33,400 nucleotides of DNA, taken from the NCBI GenBank assembly GCA_947173865.1, contig CAMWGS010000001.1:1-33400 (forward strand), written 5' to 3'. The number at the start of each line of letters is the position of its first letter. Position 1 is the stretch's first letter. Position numbers and translations under genes: made by a program. Shown here piece after piece: positions 24,787-32,701 of the stretch. The notes beneath the pieces are model-generated. The model was not told the DNA's origin and made no database searches. It saw only the letters and a program-made list of their open reading frames with translations. This DNA comes from an uncultured Ruminococcus sp. (lineage in GTDB: Bacteria; Bacillota; Clostridia; Oscillospirales; Ruminococcaceae).

Positions 24787-25164
24787 TTATTCACCGACTT
24801 CGGCTATGACCTCAACTTCTGCAAGAACATTCTTCGGAAGTGTCTTTACTGCAACACAGCTTCTTGCAGGAAGTGAAGTAAAGTACTTGCCGTAAATTTC
24901 ATTGAAAGAGGCAAAGTCGTTCATATCGGCAAGAAAACAGGTTGTTTTCACTGCCTTTTCAAATGAAGAACCCGAAGCCTCAAGAACGGCTTTGAGATTC
25001 TGCATAATCTGTTCGGTCTGTTCCTGAATTGTAACAGCCTCAACGGTATTTGTAGCAGGATTCATTGCAATCTGTCCTGAAGTATAAACCATACCGCCCG
25101 AAATCACTGCCTGTGAATAAGGACCTACGGCAGCAGGTGCTTTTTCCGTGTGAATTTTAGTCAT
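24787..25164 (-). CDS. ridA: RidA family enamine/imine deaminase
   Basis: 125 residues from the ATG at 25164, which has AGGAGG 8 bases upstream; an ATG at 25188 lies inside the ilvA tail and lacks such a site. The RidA/YjgF signature is present: PAAVGPYSQAV, VYTSGQI, and Arg101 (LPARSCV) and Glu118 in the active site. RidA hydrolyses reactive 2-aminoacrylate and 2-aminocrotonate made by PLP enzymes such as IlvA. Its place 16 bases after ilvA fits that role exactly. Confidence 0.95.
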   Translation of the reverse strand: MTKIHTEKAPAAVGPYSQAVISGGMVYTSGQIAMNPATNTVEAVTIQEQTEQIMQNLKAVLEASGSSFEKAVKTTCFLADMNDFASFNEIYGKYFTSLPARSCVAVKTLPKNVLAEVEVIAEVGE

Positions 25165-25180
25165 TTTTATAACCTCCTGT

Positions 25181-26380
25181 TCAGTCATTTACAATTTTAA
25201 AACCATTTTCTCTAAGAGCGGTTTTTATTTCGTCAATATGCTGATAGTTACGTGTTTCAAGCATTATTCTGAGATAACAGCCGTTCACAGCCGAACCTTC
25301 GTTTGCACGTTCGTGATGTATTGAAATAACGTTTCCGCCTGCTTCTGCGATAATTCTTGAAACGTCCATAAGCTGACCGGGCTTGTCAATAAGTTCAATA
25401 TTCATTGAACACGTTCTTCCCGTCATGAGAAGACCACGCTTTATAACTCTTGAAAGTATTGTAACATCAATATTTCCGCCTGAAAGCAGACAAACAACCT
25501 TTTTATTCTTTACAGGAACTTTATTGAACATCGCAGCCGCTACCGAAACAGCACCAGCACCTTCCGTCACAAGTTTCTGTTTTTCCATAAGTGCAAGTAT
25601 AGCGGCAGAGATTTCATCGTCTGTAACGGTTACAATGTCGTCAACATATTCCGAAACATACTTGAATGTATTTTCTCCGGGTTCTTTTACTGCTATACCG
25701 TCGGCAATCGTTGAAACGCTGTCAAGGCACTCTATTTTATGGTCGTGAACAGAATTGAACATACTCGGCGCACCTGCTGCCTGTACGCCGTAAACCTTTA
25801 TATTCGGATTAAGGCTCTTTATCGCAAAAGCAACACCTGAAATAAGTCCGCCACCGCCTACGGGAACAATTACAGCGTCCATTTCAGGAAGCTGTTCAAG
25901 CAGTTCAAGACCAATTGTACCCTGTCCTGCTATTACATTTTCGTCGTCAAACGGGTGAATAAAAGTATAACCGTTTTCGTCACGCTGTCTAAGCGCCTCC
26001 GCATAAGCGTCATCATAAACACCCTTTACAAGACAAACCTTAGCACCATAGCTTTTTGTAGCCTCCACTTTGGAAATAGGAGCACCGTCAGGCAGACAGA
26101 TTATTGAATTTATACCGTTCTTTGCGGCGGCAAGTGCAACACCCTGTGCATGATTTCCCGCAGAGCAGGCAATAACTCCACGTTCCTTTTCCTCGTCGGA
26201 AAGCTGTGACATTTTGTAATATGCTCCTCTTACCTTAAAAGAACCTGTTATCTGAAGATTTTCGGTTTTCAGAAAAATTTCTGATTCAGGATTGATATTC
26301 GGTGCATGAATTATGTCGGTTTCCCTTATGACCTGTTTTAAAACATACCTTGCATGATAGATTTTATCAAGGGTAAGCAT
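25181..26380 (-). CDS. ilvA: Threonine ammonia-lyase (threonine dehydratase)
   Basis: 399 residues. PLP Lys49 lies in GSFKVRGA. The substrate loop SAGNHAQG, the phosphate-binding loop PVGGGGLISG, and a Ser/Gly-rich stretch LSGGNID follow. A single C-terminal ACT domain (about 326-399) suggests allosteric control. The enzyme converts threonine to 2-oxobutyrate for isoleucine synthesis. It is paired with ridA downstream and lies in a run with leuCDB. A biosynthetic role is inferred from this setting; catabolic TdcB-type enzymes are shorter. AGGAGG precedes the ATG. Confidence 0.95.
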   Translation of the reverse strand: MLTLDKIYHARYVLKQVIRETDIIHAPNINPESEIFLKTENLQITGSFKVRGAYYKMSQLSDEEKERGVIACSAGNHAQGVALAAAKNGINSIICLPDGAPISKVEATKSYGAKVCLVKGVYDDAYAEALRQRDENGYTFIHPFDDENVIAGQGTIGLELLEQLPEMDAVIVPVGGGGLISGVAFAIKSLNPNIKVYGVQAAGAPSMFNSVHDHKIECLDSVSTIADGIAVKEPGENTFKYVSEYVDDIVTVTDDEISAAILALMEKQKLVTEGAGAVSVAAAMFNKVPVKNKKVVCLLSGGNIDVTILSRVIKRGLLMTGRTCSMNIELIDKPGQLMDVSRIIAEAGGNVISIHHERANEGSAVNGCYLRIMLETRNYQHIDEIKTALRENGFKIVND

Positions 26381-26418
26381 TGTTTTTTACCTCCTGTATG
26401 GCTGTAATATTTACAGTC

Positions 26419-27618
26419 TTAAAAATTCTGTTGGTTGATAAGCTGATTTACAAACTGCTTTGCCGTTCTGGGTGAACGTCCGTTACCCGACGACATGGCA
26501 AAGCGTTCTGCTTTCAGTTCAAATTCCTTTTCGTCAAATTCAAGACCTTTCTGTCTTGCAAGTTCTCCTGCTATACGGACAAACTCTTTCTTGTCAGGCT
26601 TACCGAAATTCACACGCAGACCGAAACGGGCAGAAAGTGAAATAAGTTCCTGCATAGTGTCGTTGCGGTGAACATCATCGCCGTCACGCTCCGAGAATGT
26701 TTCCTTTACAAGATGTCGTCTGTTGCTTGTGGCATAAATAGCGATATTGTCCGACCTTGCCGAAGCAGAACCTTCCAGCATTGCCTTCAAAGCACCGAAA
26801 CAATCCTCACCTGCCGTAAAGGTCAAATCATCTATAAATATTATGAATTTAAGCGGATTGTGACTTATATCATCAATAATCTGCGGAATGTCCCTTAACT
26901 GTTCCTTGGTTATTTCAATAAGACGGAGTCCCCTGTCTGCATACTCGTTTACAATTGCCTTTACTGAGGAAGATTTTCCTGTACCTGCGTCACCGTACAA
27001 AAGTACATTCTGAGCAGGTTTGCCGTCAAGAAGTGCAAGGGTATTGTCAATAACCGCCTGACGTTCTCTTTTGTAGCCATAAAGGTGGTCAAGACGCTGA
27101 CTATCGGGATATTTTACGGGAACAGTCTCACCGTTTCTGAGAATAAACATCTTGTTCTGTGAATACTTTCCGTAGCCATATTTACTGATATTTTCAATAC
27201 GTCTGTTATATTCCGCAACAAAGTCTATCTCAGAAATTCTCCACTTCGGAAGAAAACCGTCATAATCAAAACCGGTGGTAATTTCTTCGGAAGTGAGACG
27301 TGAAATTTCCTGCAATGTTTTCAGCTCGTTTTCAACAGTTTCAACAATGTAACTGTCGAAAACTTTTCCCTGTGCTTTTCCGACAATATAGAAATTATCA
27401 TCTTCAAGTACAGCTTTAAGAATGTACTCACTGAGATTTATATTTTCTTTATAAAGTTCTGCAACAAAGTCTGAATAATCCGTCAGAAAATCAGACACTT
27501 CATCAACATCAGAACCGATAAGGTACATCAGATTTGAAATAACCTTATTTTTTCCAAGACTGCGAAAAACAACAATTGCATAACGTTTTCTGCAAAGTTC
27601 AGTTATTTTGTCATTCAT
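26419..27618 (-). CDS. DUF815 AAA+ family ATPase
   Basis: 399 residues. An N-terminal helical region (about 1-150) unique to the family precedes the ATPase core. Walker A is GDAGTGKS (209-216), Walker B FIIFIDDL (258-265), a sensor region follows (IAIYATSNRRHL, an S/N-R-R pair), and the C-terminal part has a GNGRSPRTAKQFV segment. DUF815 proteins are predicted MoxR/ClpX-like AAA+ ATPases of unknown substrate; no direct function is known. It starts 4 bases after leuB, so it is probably co-transcribed with the leucine genes. I see no metabolic reason for this association. Confidence 0.85.
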   Translation of the reverse strand: MNDKITELCRKRYAIVVFRSLGKNKVISNLMYLIGSDVDEVSDFLTDYSDFVAELYKENINLSEYILKAVLEDDNFYIVGKAQGKVFDSYIVETVENELKTLQEISRLTSEEITTGFDYDGFLPKWRISEIDFVAEYNRRIENISKYGYGKYSQNKMFILRNGETVPVKYPDSQRLDHLYGYKRERQAVIDNTLALLDGKPAQNVLLYGDAGTGKSSSVKAIVNEYADRGLRLIEITKEQLRDIPQIIDDISHNPLKFIIFIDDLTFTAGEDCFGALKAMLEGSASARSDNIAIYATSNRRHLVKETFSERDGDDVHRNDTMQELISLSARFGLRVNFGKPDKKEFVRIAGELARQKGLEFDEKEFELKAERFAMSSGNGRSPRTAKQFVNQLINQQNF

Positions 27619-27622
27619 AGAA

Positions 27623-28696
27623 TTATAACGCCTCTAATACCTTTTCAGTCATTTCCGTACAGGTAAGCGGTGTACCCTCTATATTGCCCATAAGGTCGGC
27701 AGTGCGGTAACCTGCATTAAGAACCTTGTCAACAGCATTTTCAATACATTCTGCTTCTTCCGAAAGTCCAAAAGAGTAGCGGAGCATCATAGCACCAGAA
27801 AGTATTGTAGCAATCGGATTAGCCTTGTTCTGTCCTGCAATGTCAGGTGCAGAGCCGTGAATAGGTTCATACATACCTCTTGTTGTCGCACCGAGTGACG
27901 CAGACGCAAGCATTCCTATTGAACCCGTAATCTGTGAAGCCTCGTCAGAAAGAATGTCACCGAACATATTTGAAGTTACAATAACGTCGAACTGCTGTGG
28001 ATTTCTCACCAACTGCATAGCTGCATTGTCAACAAACATATCATTGTATTCAACTTCCGGATACTGTTCAGCAAGTTCGTGCATTGTCTTTCTCCAAAGG
28101 CGTGAACTTTCAAGAACGTTTGCCTTGTCAATGCTTGTGAGTTTCTTGTTACGCTTCATAGCCGTATCAAAAGCAACACGTCCGATTCTCTCGATTTCTG
28201 TAACACTGTAAGCCTCTGTATCATAAGCTTCCTCACCGTACTTGCCCTGTCTGTAACCTCTGTCACCAAAATAAATACCGCCTGTAAGTTCACGTACTAT
28301 CATGAGGTCAAAACCATCACCTACAATTTCTTCTTTGAGAGGTGATGCTGAACGCAGTGCGGGATAGAGCGTAGCAGGACGGAGGTTTGTGAAAAGTCCC
28401 AGTGCGGAACGGATTCCGAGCAAAGCCTTTTCAGGACGGTTTGCACCGGGCTGATTGTCCCACTTAGGTCCGCCGACTGCTCCTAAAAGTACGCTGTCGC
28501 TTGCAAGACAGCCGTCAACGGTTTCCTTCGGAAGCGGTACGCCTGTAGCGTCGATAGCACAGCCACCGATTAAATATGATGTAAAATTGAACTTATGACC
28601 GAATTTTTCAGCCACTTTTTCAAGTACTGCAACAGCACTGTCCACTATTTCAGGACCTATGCCGTCACCTTTAAGAAGTGCAATATTAAATTCCAT
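27623..28696 (-). CDS. leuB: 3-isopropylmalate dehydrogenase
   Basis: 357 residues. Family marks are ALLKGDGIGPEIVDSAVAVL at the N-terminus, GGPKWDN, RPATLYP with Arg in the substrate site, the REL(T)GGIYFG segment, and DEASQITGSIGMLASASLG with metal-binding Asp residues. It oxidises and decarboxylates 3-isopropylmalate in leucine synthesis. AAAGGAG precedes the ATG. It lies downstream of leuC and leuD, separated from leuD by an unknown 157-aa gene. A plus-strand-oriented terminator-like hairpin lies in the gap upstream of its start. Confidence 0.97.
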   Translation of the reverse strand: MEFNIALLKGDGIGPEIVDSAVAVLEKVAEKFGHKFNFTSYLIGGCAIDATGVPLPKETVDGCLASDSVLLGAVGGPKWDNQPGANRPEKALLGIRSALGLFTNLRPATLYPALRSASPLKEEIVGDGFDLMIVRELTGGIYFGDRGYRQGKYGEEAYDTEAYSVTEIERIGRVAFDTAMKRNKKLTSIDKANVLESSRLWRKTMHELAEQYPEVEYNDMFVDNAAMQLVRNPQQFDVIVTSNMFGDILSDEASQITGSIGMLASASLGATTRGMYEPIHGSAPDIAGQNKANPIATILSGAMMLRYSFGLSEEAECIENAVDKVLNAGYRTADLMGNIEGTPLTCTEMTEKVLEAL

Positions 28697-28720
28697 TTCT
28701 ATAATTCTCCTTTATTTTCA

Positions 28721-28747
28721 GCCCGACATAACGTCGGGCATTTTTTT
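28721..28747 (+). terminator. Terminator-like hairpin pointing against the leu genes
   Basis: Perfect 7-bp stem (28721-28727 with 28733-28739), loop ATAAC, followed by a T-run at 28741-28747 that makes an intrinsic terminator on the plus strand. The neighbouring genes are on the minus strand, where the same element has no T-run. The T-run overlaps the stop codon of the 157-aa gene. Confidence 0.7.
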
Positions 28748-29219
28748 ATATACAGTTGCTGTCAAGATTCCTGTAACAGTCATCATCTTCACATGGTGAA
28801 AAGTCATATCCTACATAAAGAACTTTATTTCCTCGCACTAAAATATCTATGCCTTCGCCCCATTCGCCTTCACCCTGAACAGCATAAGCGATTTCGTCAC
28901 CCTCTGGAATACTGACAGAAAGATTTGTGAACCAGCAGTATTTAAGAATATCCCTGACGTTTTCAATTTCAGGAAGTTCAAACTCCTCATCAAGTCCACC
29001 TACTTCAGCACATTTTATTATGCCACTACAAATAAGGTCAACCATTTCGTCTGGCATATTATTAAAGTGTTCAATGCACTTTTCAGCATATTCCTTAATA
29101 GTGTCATCGTCAAGATATACAAAAAGTCTGTCATCTCCGTCATTTTTGAAAATACGGCTTATGAAAGTACCCTCCATTATTTTTTCACCGGAAGCAAAAT
29201 AATCAAGATTTTCAATCAT
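28746..29219 (-). CDS. Unknown protein between leuD and leuB (157 aa)
   Basis: I do not recognise a family. The product is acidic, with a possible alpha/beta fold. The middle (about 55-110) is helical (CIEHFNNMPDEMVDLICSGIIKC); the C-terminal half is strand-rich, including GEWGEGIDILVRGNKVLYVGYDFSPC. There is no signal peptide or membrane segment. The start overlaps the leuD stop by one base (TAATG); the ribosome binding site is weak, so translation may depend on leuD. An alternative start at residue 15 is possible. Some immunity-type proteins share this size and acidity, but I have no direct evidence for that. Confidence 0.7.
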   Translation of the reverse strand: MIENLDYFASGEKIMEGTFISRIFKNDGDDRLFVYLDDDTIKEYAEKCIEHFNNMPDEMVDLICSGIIKCAEVGGLDEEFELPEIENVRDILKYCWFTNLSVSIPEGDEIAYAVQGEGEWGEGIDILVRGNKVLYVGYDFSPCEDDDCYRNLDSNCI

Positions 29220-29713
29220 TACTTTATAATGCCCTCAGCGATAGAATTAATCAAACCGCCGTTTTCAATGATTTTCTGTACAAACTCGGGGAAAGGTTCT
29301 GTCTTGTATTCCTTGCCTGTAGTAAGGTTGCGGATAATGCCGTTGTCAAGGTCGGCTTCAACACGGTCGCCCTCGCTGATACCGTCAACGGCTTCGGGAC
29401 ACTCAACAATAGCAAGTCCTATATTGATAGAATTGCGGTAGAAGATTCTTGCAAAACTCTTTGCAATGACAAGTGAAATACCACTTGCCTTGATAGCAAT
29501 AGGTGCGTGTTCTCTTGACGAACCACAGCCAAAATTGAAACCTGCCGTGATAATATCACCCTGCTGAACTCTTGTGACAAAAGTCTTGTCCAAATCTTCC
29601 ATACAGTGAGAAGCAAGCTCTGCATGGTCGCTTGTGTTGAGATAACGTGCAGGAATAATTACATCTGTATCGACGTTATCGTTGTATTTTATAACATTTC
29701 CCTCGTATTTCAT
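29219..29713 (-). CDS. leuD: 3-isopropylmalate dehydratase small subunit
   Basis: 164 residues from the ATG at 29713 with GGGAGG upstream; a longer frame from a TTG at 29731 is rejected. Family marks are NVDTDVIIPARYLN and the GFNFGCGSSREHAP segment. With LeuC it isomerises 2-isopropylmalate to 3-isopropylmalate. The start overlaps the leuC stop by four bases (ATGA), so the two subunits are translationally coupled. The size fits the short, archaeal/clostridial type LeuD. Confidence 0.97.
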   Translation of the reverse strand: MKYEGNVIKYNDNVDTDVIIPARYLNTSDHAELASHCMEDLDKTFVTRVQQGDIITAGFNFGCGSSREHAPIAIKASGISLVIAKSFARIFYRNSINIGLAIVECPEAVDGISEGDRVEADLDNGIIRNLTTGKEYKTEPFPEFVQKIIENGGLINSIAEGIIK

Positions 29714-30978
29714 ACGTTCATAACCTCCCAAGGACTTGAAATTTTTCCTGTAACCGCACTTGCTGCCGCCACCGCAGGACTTGCAAGATATACTTCTGAC
29801 TCAACGTGTCCCATTCTGCCCACAAAGTTACGGTTTGTAGTTGCCACGGCACGCTCCCCCTTTGCAAGTATACCCATATGTCCGCCCAGACACGGTCCGC
29901 AGGTAGGAGTGGAAACAACCGCACCGCTTTCAATGAATATCTTCAAAAGACCCTGCTCCATAGCGTCAAGATAAATCTGCTGAGTTGCAGGAATGACTAT
30001 TACACGCACATTCTTTGCACACTGTCTGCCTTTCATGATTTCTGCGGCTTCTTGTAAATCCTCAAGTCTGCCGTTTGTACATGAACCGATTACAACCTGA
30101 TTTATTTCAATGTCGCTGAACTGGTCAAAAGTCTTTGCATTTTCGGGAAGATGCGGGAAAGATACAGTAGGTTCAATTTCAGAAAGATTAATATCTATAA
30201 CTTCGTCGTAAACGGCATCTTCGTCTGCCTTGTAAACAACAGGTTCTTTTGCACCGTGAGCCTTAACGTATTCAAGTGTAATGTCGTCAACTTCAAAAAT
30301 ACCGTTTTTGGCACCTGCCTCGATAGCCATATTGGCAATACAGAGACGGTCAGCCATAGAGAGTGAAGAAAGTCCCTCACCTGTGAATTCCATTGAACGA
30401 TACAAAGCACCGTCAACACCGATTTTTCCGATAATGTGAAGAATAACGTCCTTACCCGAAACGTACTTGCGGAGTTTTCCAGTAAGATTGAACTTTATTG
30501 CAGACGGTACTTTAAACCATGCCTTACCGATTGCCATACCGCAAGCCATGTCAGTTGAGCCGACACCCGTTGAAAAAGCACCCAACGCACCATAAGTACA
30601 AGTATGTGAGTCAGCACCGATTACAACGTTACCGGAAGTAACAAGTCCTTTTTCAGGGAGGAGTGCGTGTTCAATGCCCATTTTACCAACATCATAGAAG
30701 TGTGTAACTTCCTTTTCACCACAGAAATCACGGCACATCTTGCACTGTTCAGCCGCCTTGATGTCCTTGTTCGGTGCAAAATGGTCCATAACCATTGTTA
30801 CCTTGTCCTTGTCAAATACCTTTTCCTTGTTGAGCTTTGCAAACTCCTTTATAGCAACAGGTGATGTAATATCGTTGCCAAGAACCAAGTCCAGATTTGC
30901 AAGAATAAGCTGTCCTGCCTGAACTGATTCAAGCCCTGCATGAGCTGCGAGGATTTTCTGAGTCATTGTCATACCCAT
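29710..30978 (-). CDS. leuC: 3-isopropylmalate dehydratase large subunit
   Basis: 422 residues, the shorter LeuC type of Archaea and Clostridia (the E. coli enzyme is about 466). The [4Fe-4S] cluster ligands are Cys300 (GSCTNGR), Cys360 and Cys363 (TCGPCLGG). MDHFAPNKD, GADSHTCTYGALGAFSTGVGS and RNFVGRMGH are family motifs. It works with LeuD. The start has AAAGGA about 12 bases upstream; two in-frame ATGs follow closely (MGMTM). A leader with a small ORF and competing hairpins precedes it. Confidence 0.97.
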   Translation of the reverse strand: MGMTMTQKILAAHAGLESVQAGQLILANLDLVLGNDITSPVAIKEFAKLNKEKVFDKDKVTMVMDHFAPNKDIKAAEQCKMCRDFCGEKEVTHFYDVGKMGIEHALLPEKGLVTSGNVVIGADSHTCTYGALGAFSTGVGSTDMACGMAIGKAWFKVPSAIKFNLTGKLRKYVSGKDVILHIIGKIGVDGALYRSMEFTGEGLSSLSMADRLCIANMAIEAGAKNGIFEVDDITLEYVKAHGAKEPVVYKADEDAVYDEVIDINLSEIEPTVSFPHLPENAKTFDQFSDIEINQVVIGSCTNGRLEDLQEAAEIMKGRQCAKNVRVIVIPATQQIYLDAMEQGLLKIFIESGAVVSTPTCGPCLGGHMGILAKGERAVATTNRNFVGRMGHVESEVYLASPAVAAASAVTGKISSPWEVMNV

Positions 30979-30990
30979 TTTTCAAATCAT

Positions 30991-31035
30991 TCCTTTCAGA
31001 TTTTTTTATAATAAACTCCTGAAAATACAGAAGTT
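30991..31035 (-). promoter_or_regulatory. Mutually exclusive hairpins in the leuC leader
   Basis: Hairpin A on the minus strand pairs AACTTCTG (31035-31028) with CAGGAGTT (31021-31014), including one G-U pair. Hairpin B pairs TTTTCAG (31025-31019) with CTGAAAG (30999-30993), which contains the leuC ribosome binding site AAAGGA. They share CAG at 31021-31019, so only one can form. The small-ORF stop codon (31036-31034) overlaps the left arm of A. This would allow ribosome-dependent control of leuC translation; it is inferred and untested. Confidence 0.4.
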
Positions 31036-31117
31036 ATTTTTTGTTTGTTTTCTGTGAGTGTCTGTAAACAAATACAGCAATTACACCTGCCAACGCTCTC
31101 AGTATATACGACGGCAT
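31034..31117 (-). CDS. Possible 27-aa leader peptide or small membrane protein upstream of leuC
   Basis: ATG at 31117 with AAGGGAG 6 bases upstream, running to TAA at 31034. The product starts MPSYILRALAGVIAVFVYRH and is a hydrophobic segment followed by a basic tail with lysines and glutamine. Seven of 27 codons are for Ile, Leu or Val, which fits either a leader peptide sensing branched-chain amino acids or simply a membrane segment. It lies between the probable promoter and leuC. The ribosome binding site is good but the frame is very short, so its reality is uncertain. Confidence 0.5.
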   Translation of the reverse strand: MPSYILRALAGVIAVFVYRHSQKTNKK

Positions 31118-31140
31118 TATATCTCCCTTAAAACAATCGG

Positions 31141-31167
31141 ATTATATAAATGATGCAGTCAATTCAA
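31141..31167 (-). promoter_or_regulatory. Possible promoter of the leu operon
   Basis: Minus strand -10 TATAAT (31146-31141). The best -35 is TTGAAT (31167-31162) with a short 15-base spacer; TTGACT (31162-31157) is too close. Transcription would start near 31134, just before the small ORF. The -10 is clear, the -35 is weak. Confidence 0.5.
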
Positions 31168-31201
31168 TGTGGCTGATGTATTTTCCCATAAATATATCTT
31201 C

Positions 31202-31735
31202 TTAGCAAATTATTTTTTCATAAAACAGATGTGTGTCGTGTTCAATCAGACCACCGATTGACATATGATTAATACCGGCAACAGTAAATCCGTTTTTTTC
31301 GTATAGACTTTTCGCAGGGATATTCTGATTTCCTGTATCAAGGCGTATCGATTTACAGTTATGTCTTTTTCCCTCTTCAACTGCAAATTCGATCATTTTT
31401 CTGCCCAATCCGTTTCCCGAATATTCAGGGCTTACGCACAGTAAATGAATAACCATAATTTCATGTTCTGAAAATTTATGATTCCAGTCAATGTTTTTAT
31501 ATTCGTCAGGCTGTGACTGATTAATAATCATACTTGCACATATTGTGCAGTCTTTCTCGCATACATACAGGAAATTACCTGCAAGTGCCTTTTCTGCCGT
31601 ATCCCTTACAGGATATACATTTGCCTGAAACGCAGTATATTTAACATTCTGTTCTTCATATGATATTATGTCGTCATATATTTTCTGTACCCAGACCAAA
31701 TCTTCCGATTTTGCTATTCTGATCATACTTTCCAT
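31202..31735 (-). CDS. GNAT family N-acetyltransferase
   Basis: 177 residues. It opens with IRIAKSEDLVWVQKIYDDII and has the acetyl-CoA-binding stretch LLCVSPEYSGNGLGRKMIEFA, with SGNGLG at 106-111 as the R/QxxGxG/A loop variant. A typical late strand and helix, RLDTGNQNIPAKSLYEKNGF, follows. It transfers an acetyl group from acetyl-CoA to an amine; the substrate is unknown. GGAGAAGG precedes the ATG, inside the end of the upstream gene, with a gap of only 3 bases, so it is probably coupled to that gene. Confidence 0.9.
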   Translation of the reverse strand: MESMIRIAKSEDLVWVQKIYDDIISYEEQNVKYTAFQANVYPVRDTAEKALAGNFLYVCEKDCTICASMIINQSQPDEYKNIDWNHKFSEHEIMVIHLLCVSPEYSGNGLGRKMIEFAVEEGKRHNCKSIRLDTGNQNIPAKSLYEKNGFTVAGINHMSIGGLIEHDTHLFYEKIIC

Positions 31736-31738
31736 ATA

Positions 31739-32254
31739 TTAATCCTTCTCCGTACCCGATATTACTTTTTTTGAATAGTAATACAGACTATAGAAATAAT
31801 TTTCATCAGACATGAAATTTTCGTCATATTCTTCTAAATCATCTTCTGTCAAACCTTCTAAAAGATACTCTTCGTCAAGCATATCGGAAAAATTCGGTAA
31901 AGGTTCAGCGTGTTCCATGCTGTCAGCTTCTTCAAAAACTTCAAGATAATAATCAAAGCTTTTACTCATTTCACTCACAAGCCATTCAGCTTCGGGAGTA
32001 TCTGTATTTTTTGCCTTTTCCAAAATACGAACAAGAAAAACCAATACAAACGGAGCAGGCGGAAACATTGTTGACTGATGTTCAAAGTCGGATATTCTGT
32101 CAAATGCTTTCTGCATCTTTTTGATATTCTGCATACTATCGAGTACGGCAAGATATTCAGGGTATTTCTTTGCCGTGCCATAAGCTGTAGCCATTCTGTT
32201 CCATGGAATATCCTTTATATTGACACTTTTAATATATTCTTTAATACCGTTCAT
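31739..32254 (-). CDS. Unknown acidic protein (171 aa)
   Basis: I do not recognise a named family. The ATG at 32254 has GAGAGG 9 bases upstream; a TTG six bases earlier is rejected. The product opens MNGIKEYIKSVNIKDIPWNR and has TAYGTAKKYPEYLAVLDSM; the middle is helical and hydrophobic (FPPAPFVLVFLVRILEKA), and the C-terminal half is strongly acidic with many Tyr (EDDLEEYDENFMSDENYFYSLYYYSKK). It has no signal peptide. It lies between a VOC gene and a GNAT gene in the same direction. Confidence 0.7.
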   Translation of the reverse strand: MNGIKEYIKSVNIKDIPWNRMATAYGTAKKYPEYLAVLDSMQNIKKMQKAFDRISDFEHQSTMFPPAPFVLVFLVRILEKAKNTDTPEAEWLVSEMSKSFDYYLEVFEEADSMEHAEPLPNFSDMLDEEYLLEGLTEDDLEEYDENFMSDENYFYSLYYYSKKVISGTEKD

Positions 32255-32272
32255 AATCAAATCCTCTCTTTG

Positions 32273-32656
32273 TTATATAGCAAGCTCAATCTGATTGCCC
32301 TCCAAATCGATTATACAGCTTTCATAATATCCGTCGCCTGTTGTTCGTGGTTCGCTTATGACCGTGTAACCGTTCACCTTTAATTCAGTGGTCAGACGGT
32401 CAACTTTTTCGGTACTTCCAAGACTGAACGCAATATGTGAATAACCTGTCCTTTCAGTTTTTTCCGAATTATCGGTTATTTGTGGTTTATTCATTATTTC
32501 AAGCCTTGCACCGCCGTCAAACGACAAAAAATATGACCTGAAATCCGTTTTTTTGTTATGATACATATTGTTCGGAACAGCATTGAAGTATTTTACAAAA
32601 AATTCTTTTGCCCTCTCCAAATCCTCAACGTACATAGCAACGTGTTCAATTTTCAT
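32273..32656 (-). CDS. VOC superfamily (glyoxalase/dioxygenase-fold) protein
   Basis: 127 residues, one pair of the beta-alpha-beta-beta-beta modules of the vicinal oxygen chelate fold. Metal-ligand positions of glyoxalase I type are filled by His5, Glu53, His74 and Glu124. It opens KIEHVAMYVEDLERAKEFFV and ends DLEGNQIELAI. It could be a lactoylglutathione-type lyase, a resistance protein or another VOC enzyme; the substrate cannot be told from sequence. GGGAG precedes the ATG. Confidence 0.9.
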   Translation of the reverse strand: MKIEHVAMYVEDLERAKEFFVKYFNAVPNNMYHNKKTDFRSYFLSFDGGARLEIMNKPQITDNSEKTERTGYSHIAFSLGSTEKVDRLTTELKVNGYTVISEPRTTGDGYYESCIIDLEGNQIELAI

Positions 32657-32701
32657 TTATATTCTCCCTGATGATTATTTCACATTGATATAAAATCATA
32701 T

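Noticed and set aside
26402..26416. CTGTAA-TAT-TTACAG hairpin between the DUF815 gene and ilvA
   Set aside because: Only a 6-bp AT-rich stem with no T-run; too weak to call a terminator.
30979..31146. Leucine T-box in front of leuC
   Set aside because: The leader is too short and has no T-box sequence (AGGGTGG) or stem I specifier structure.
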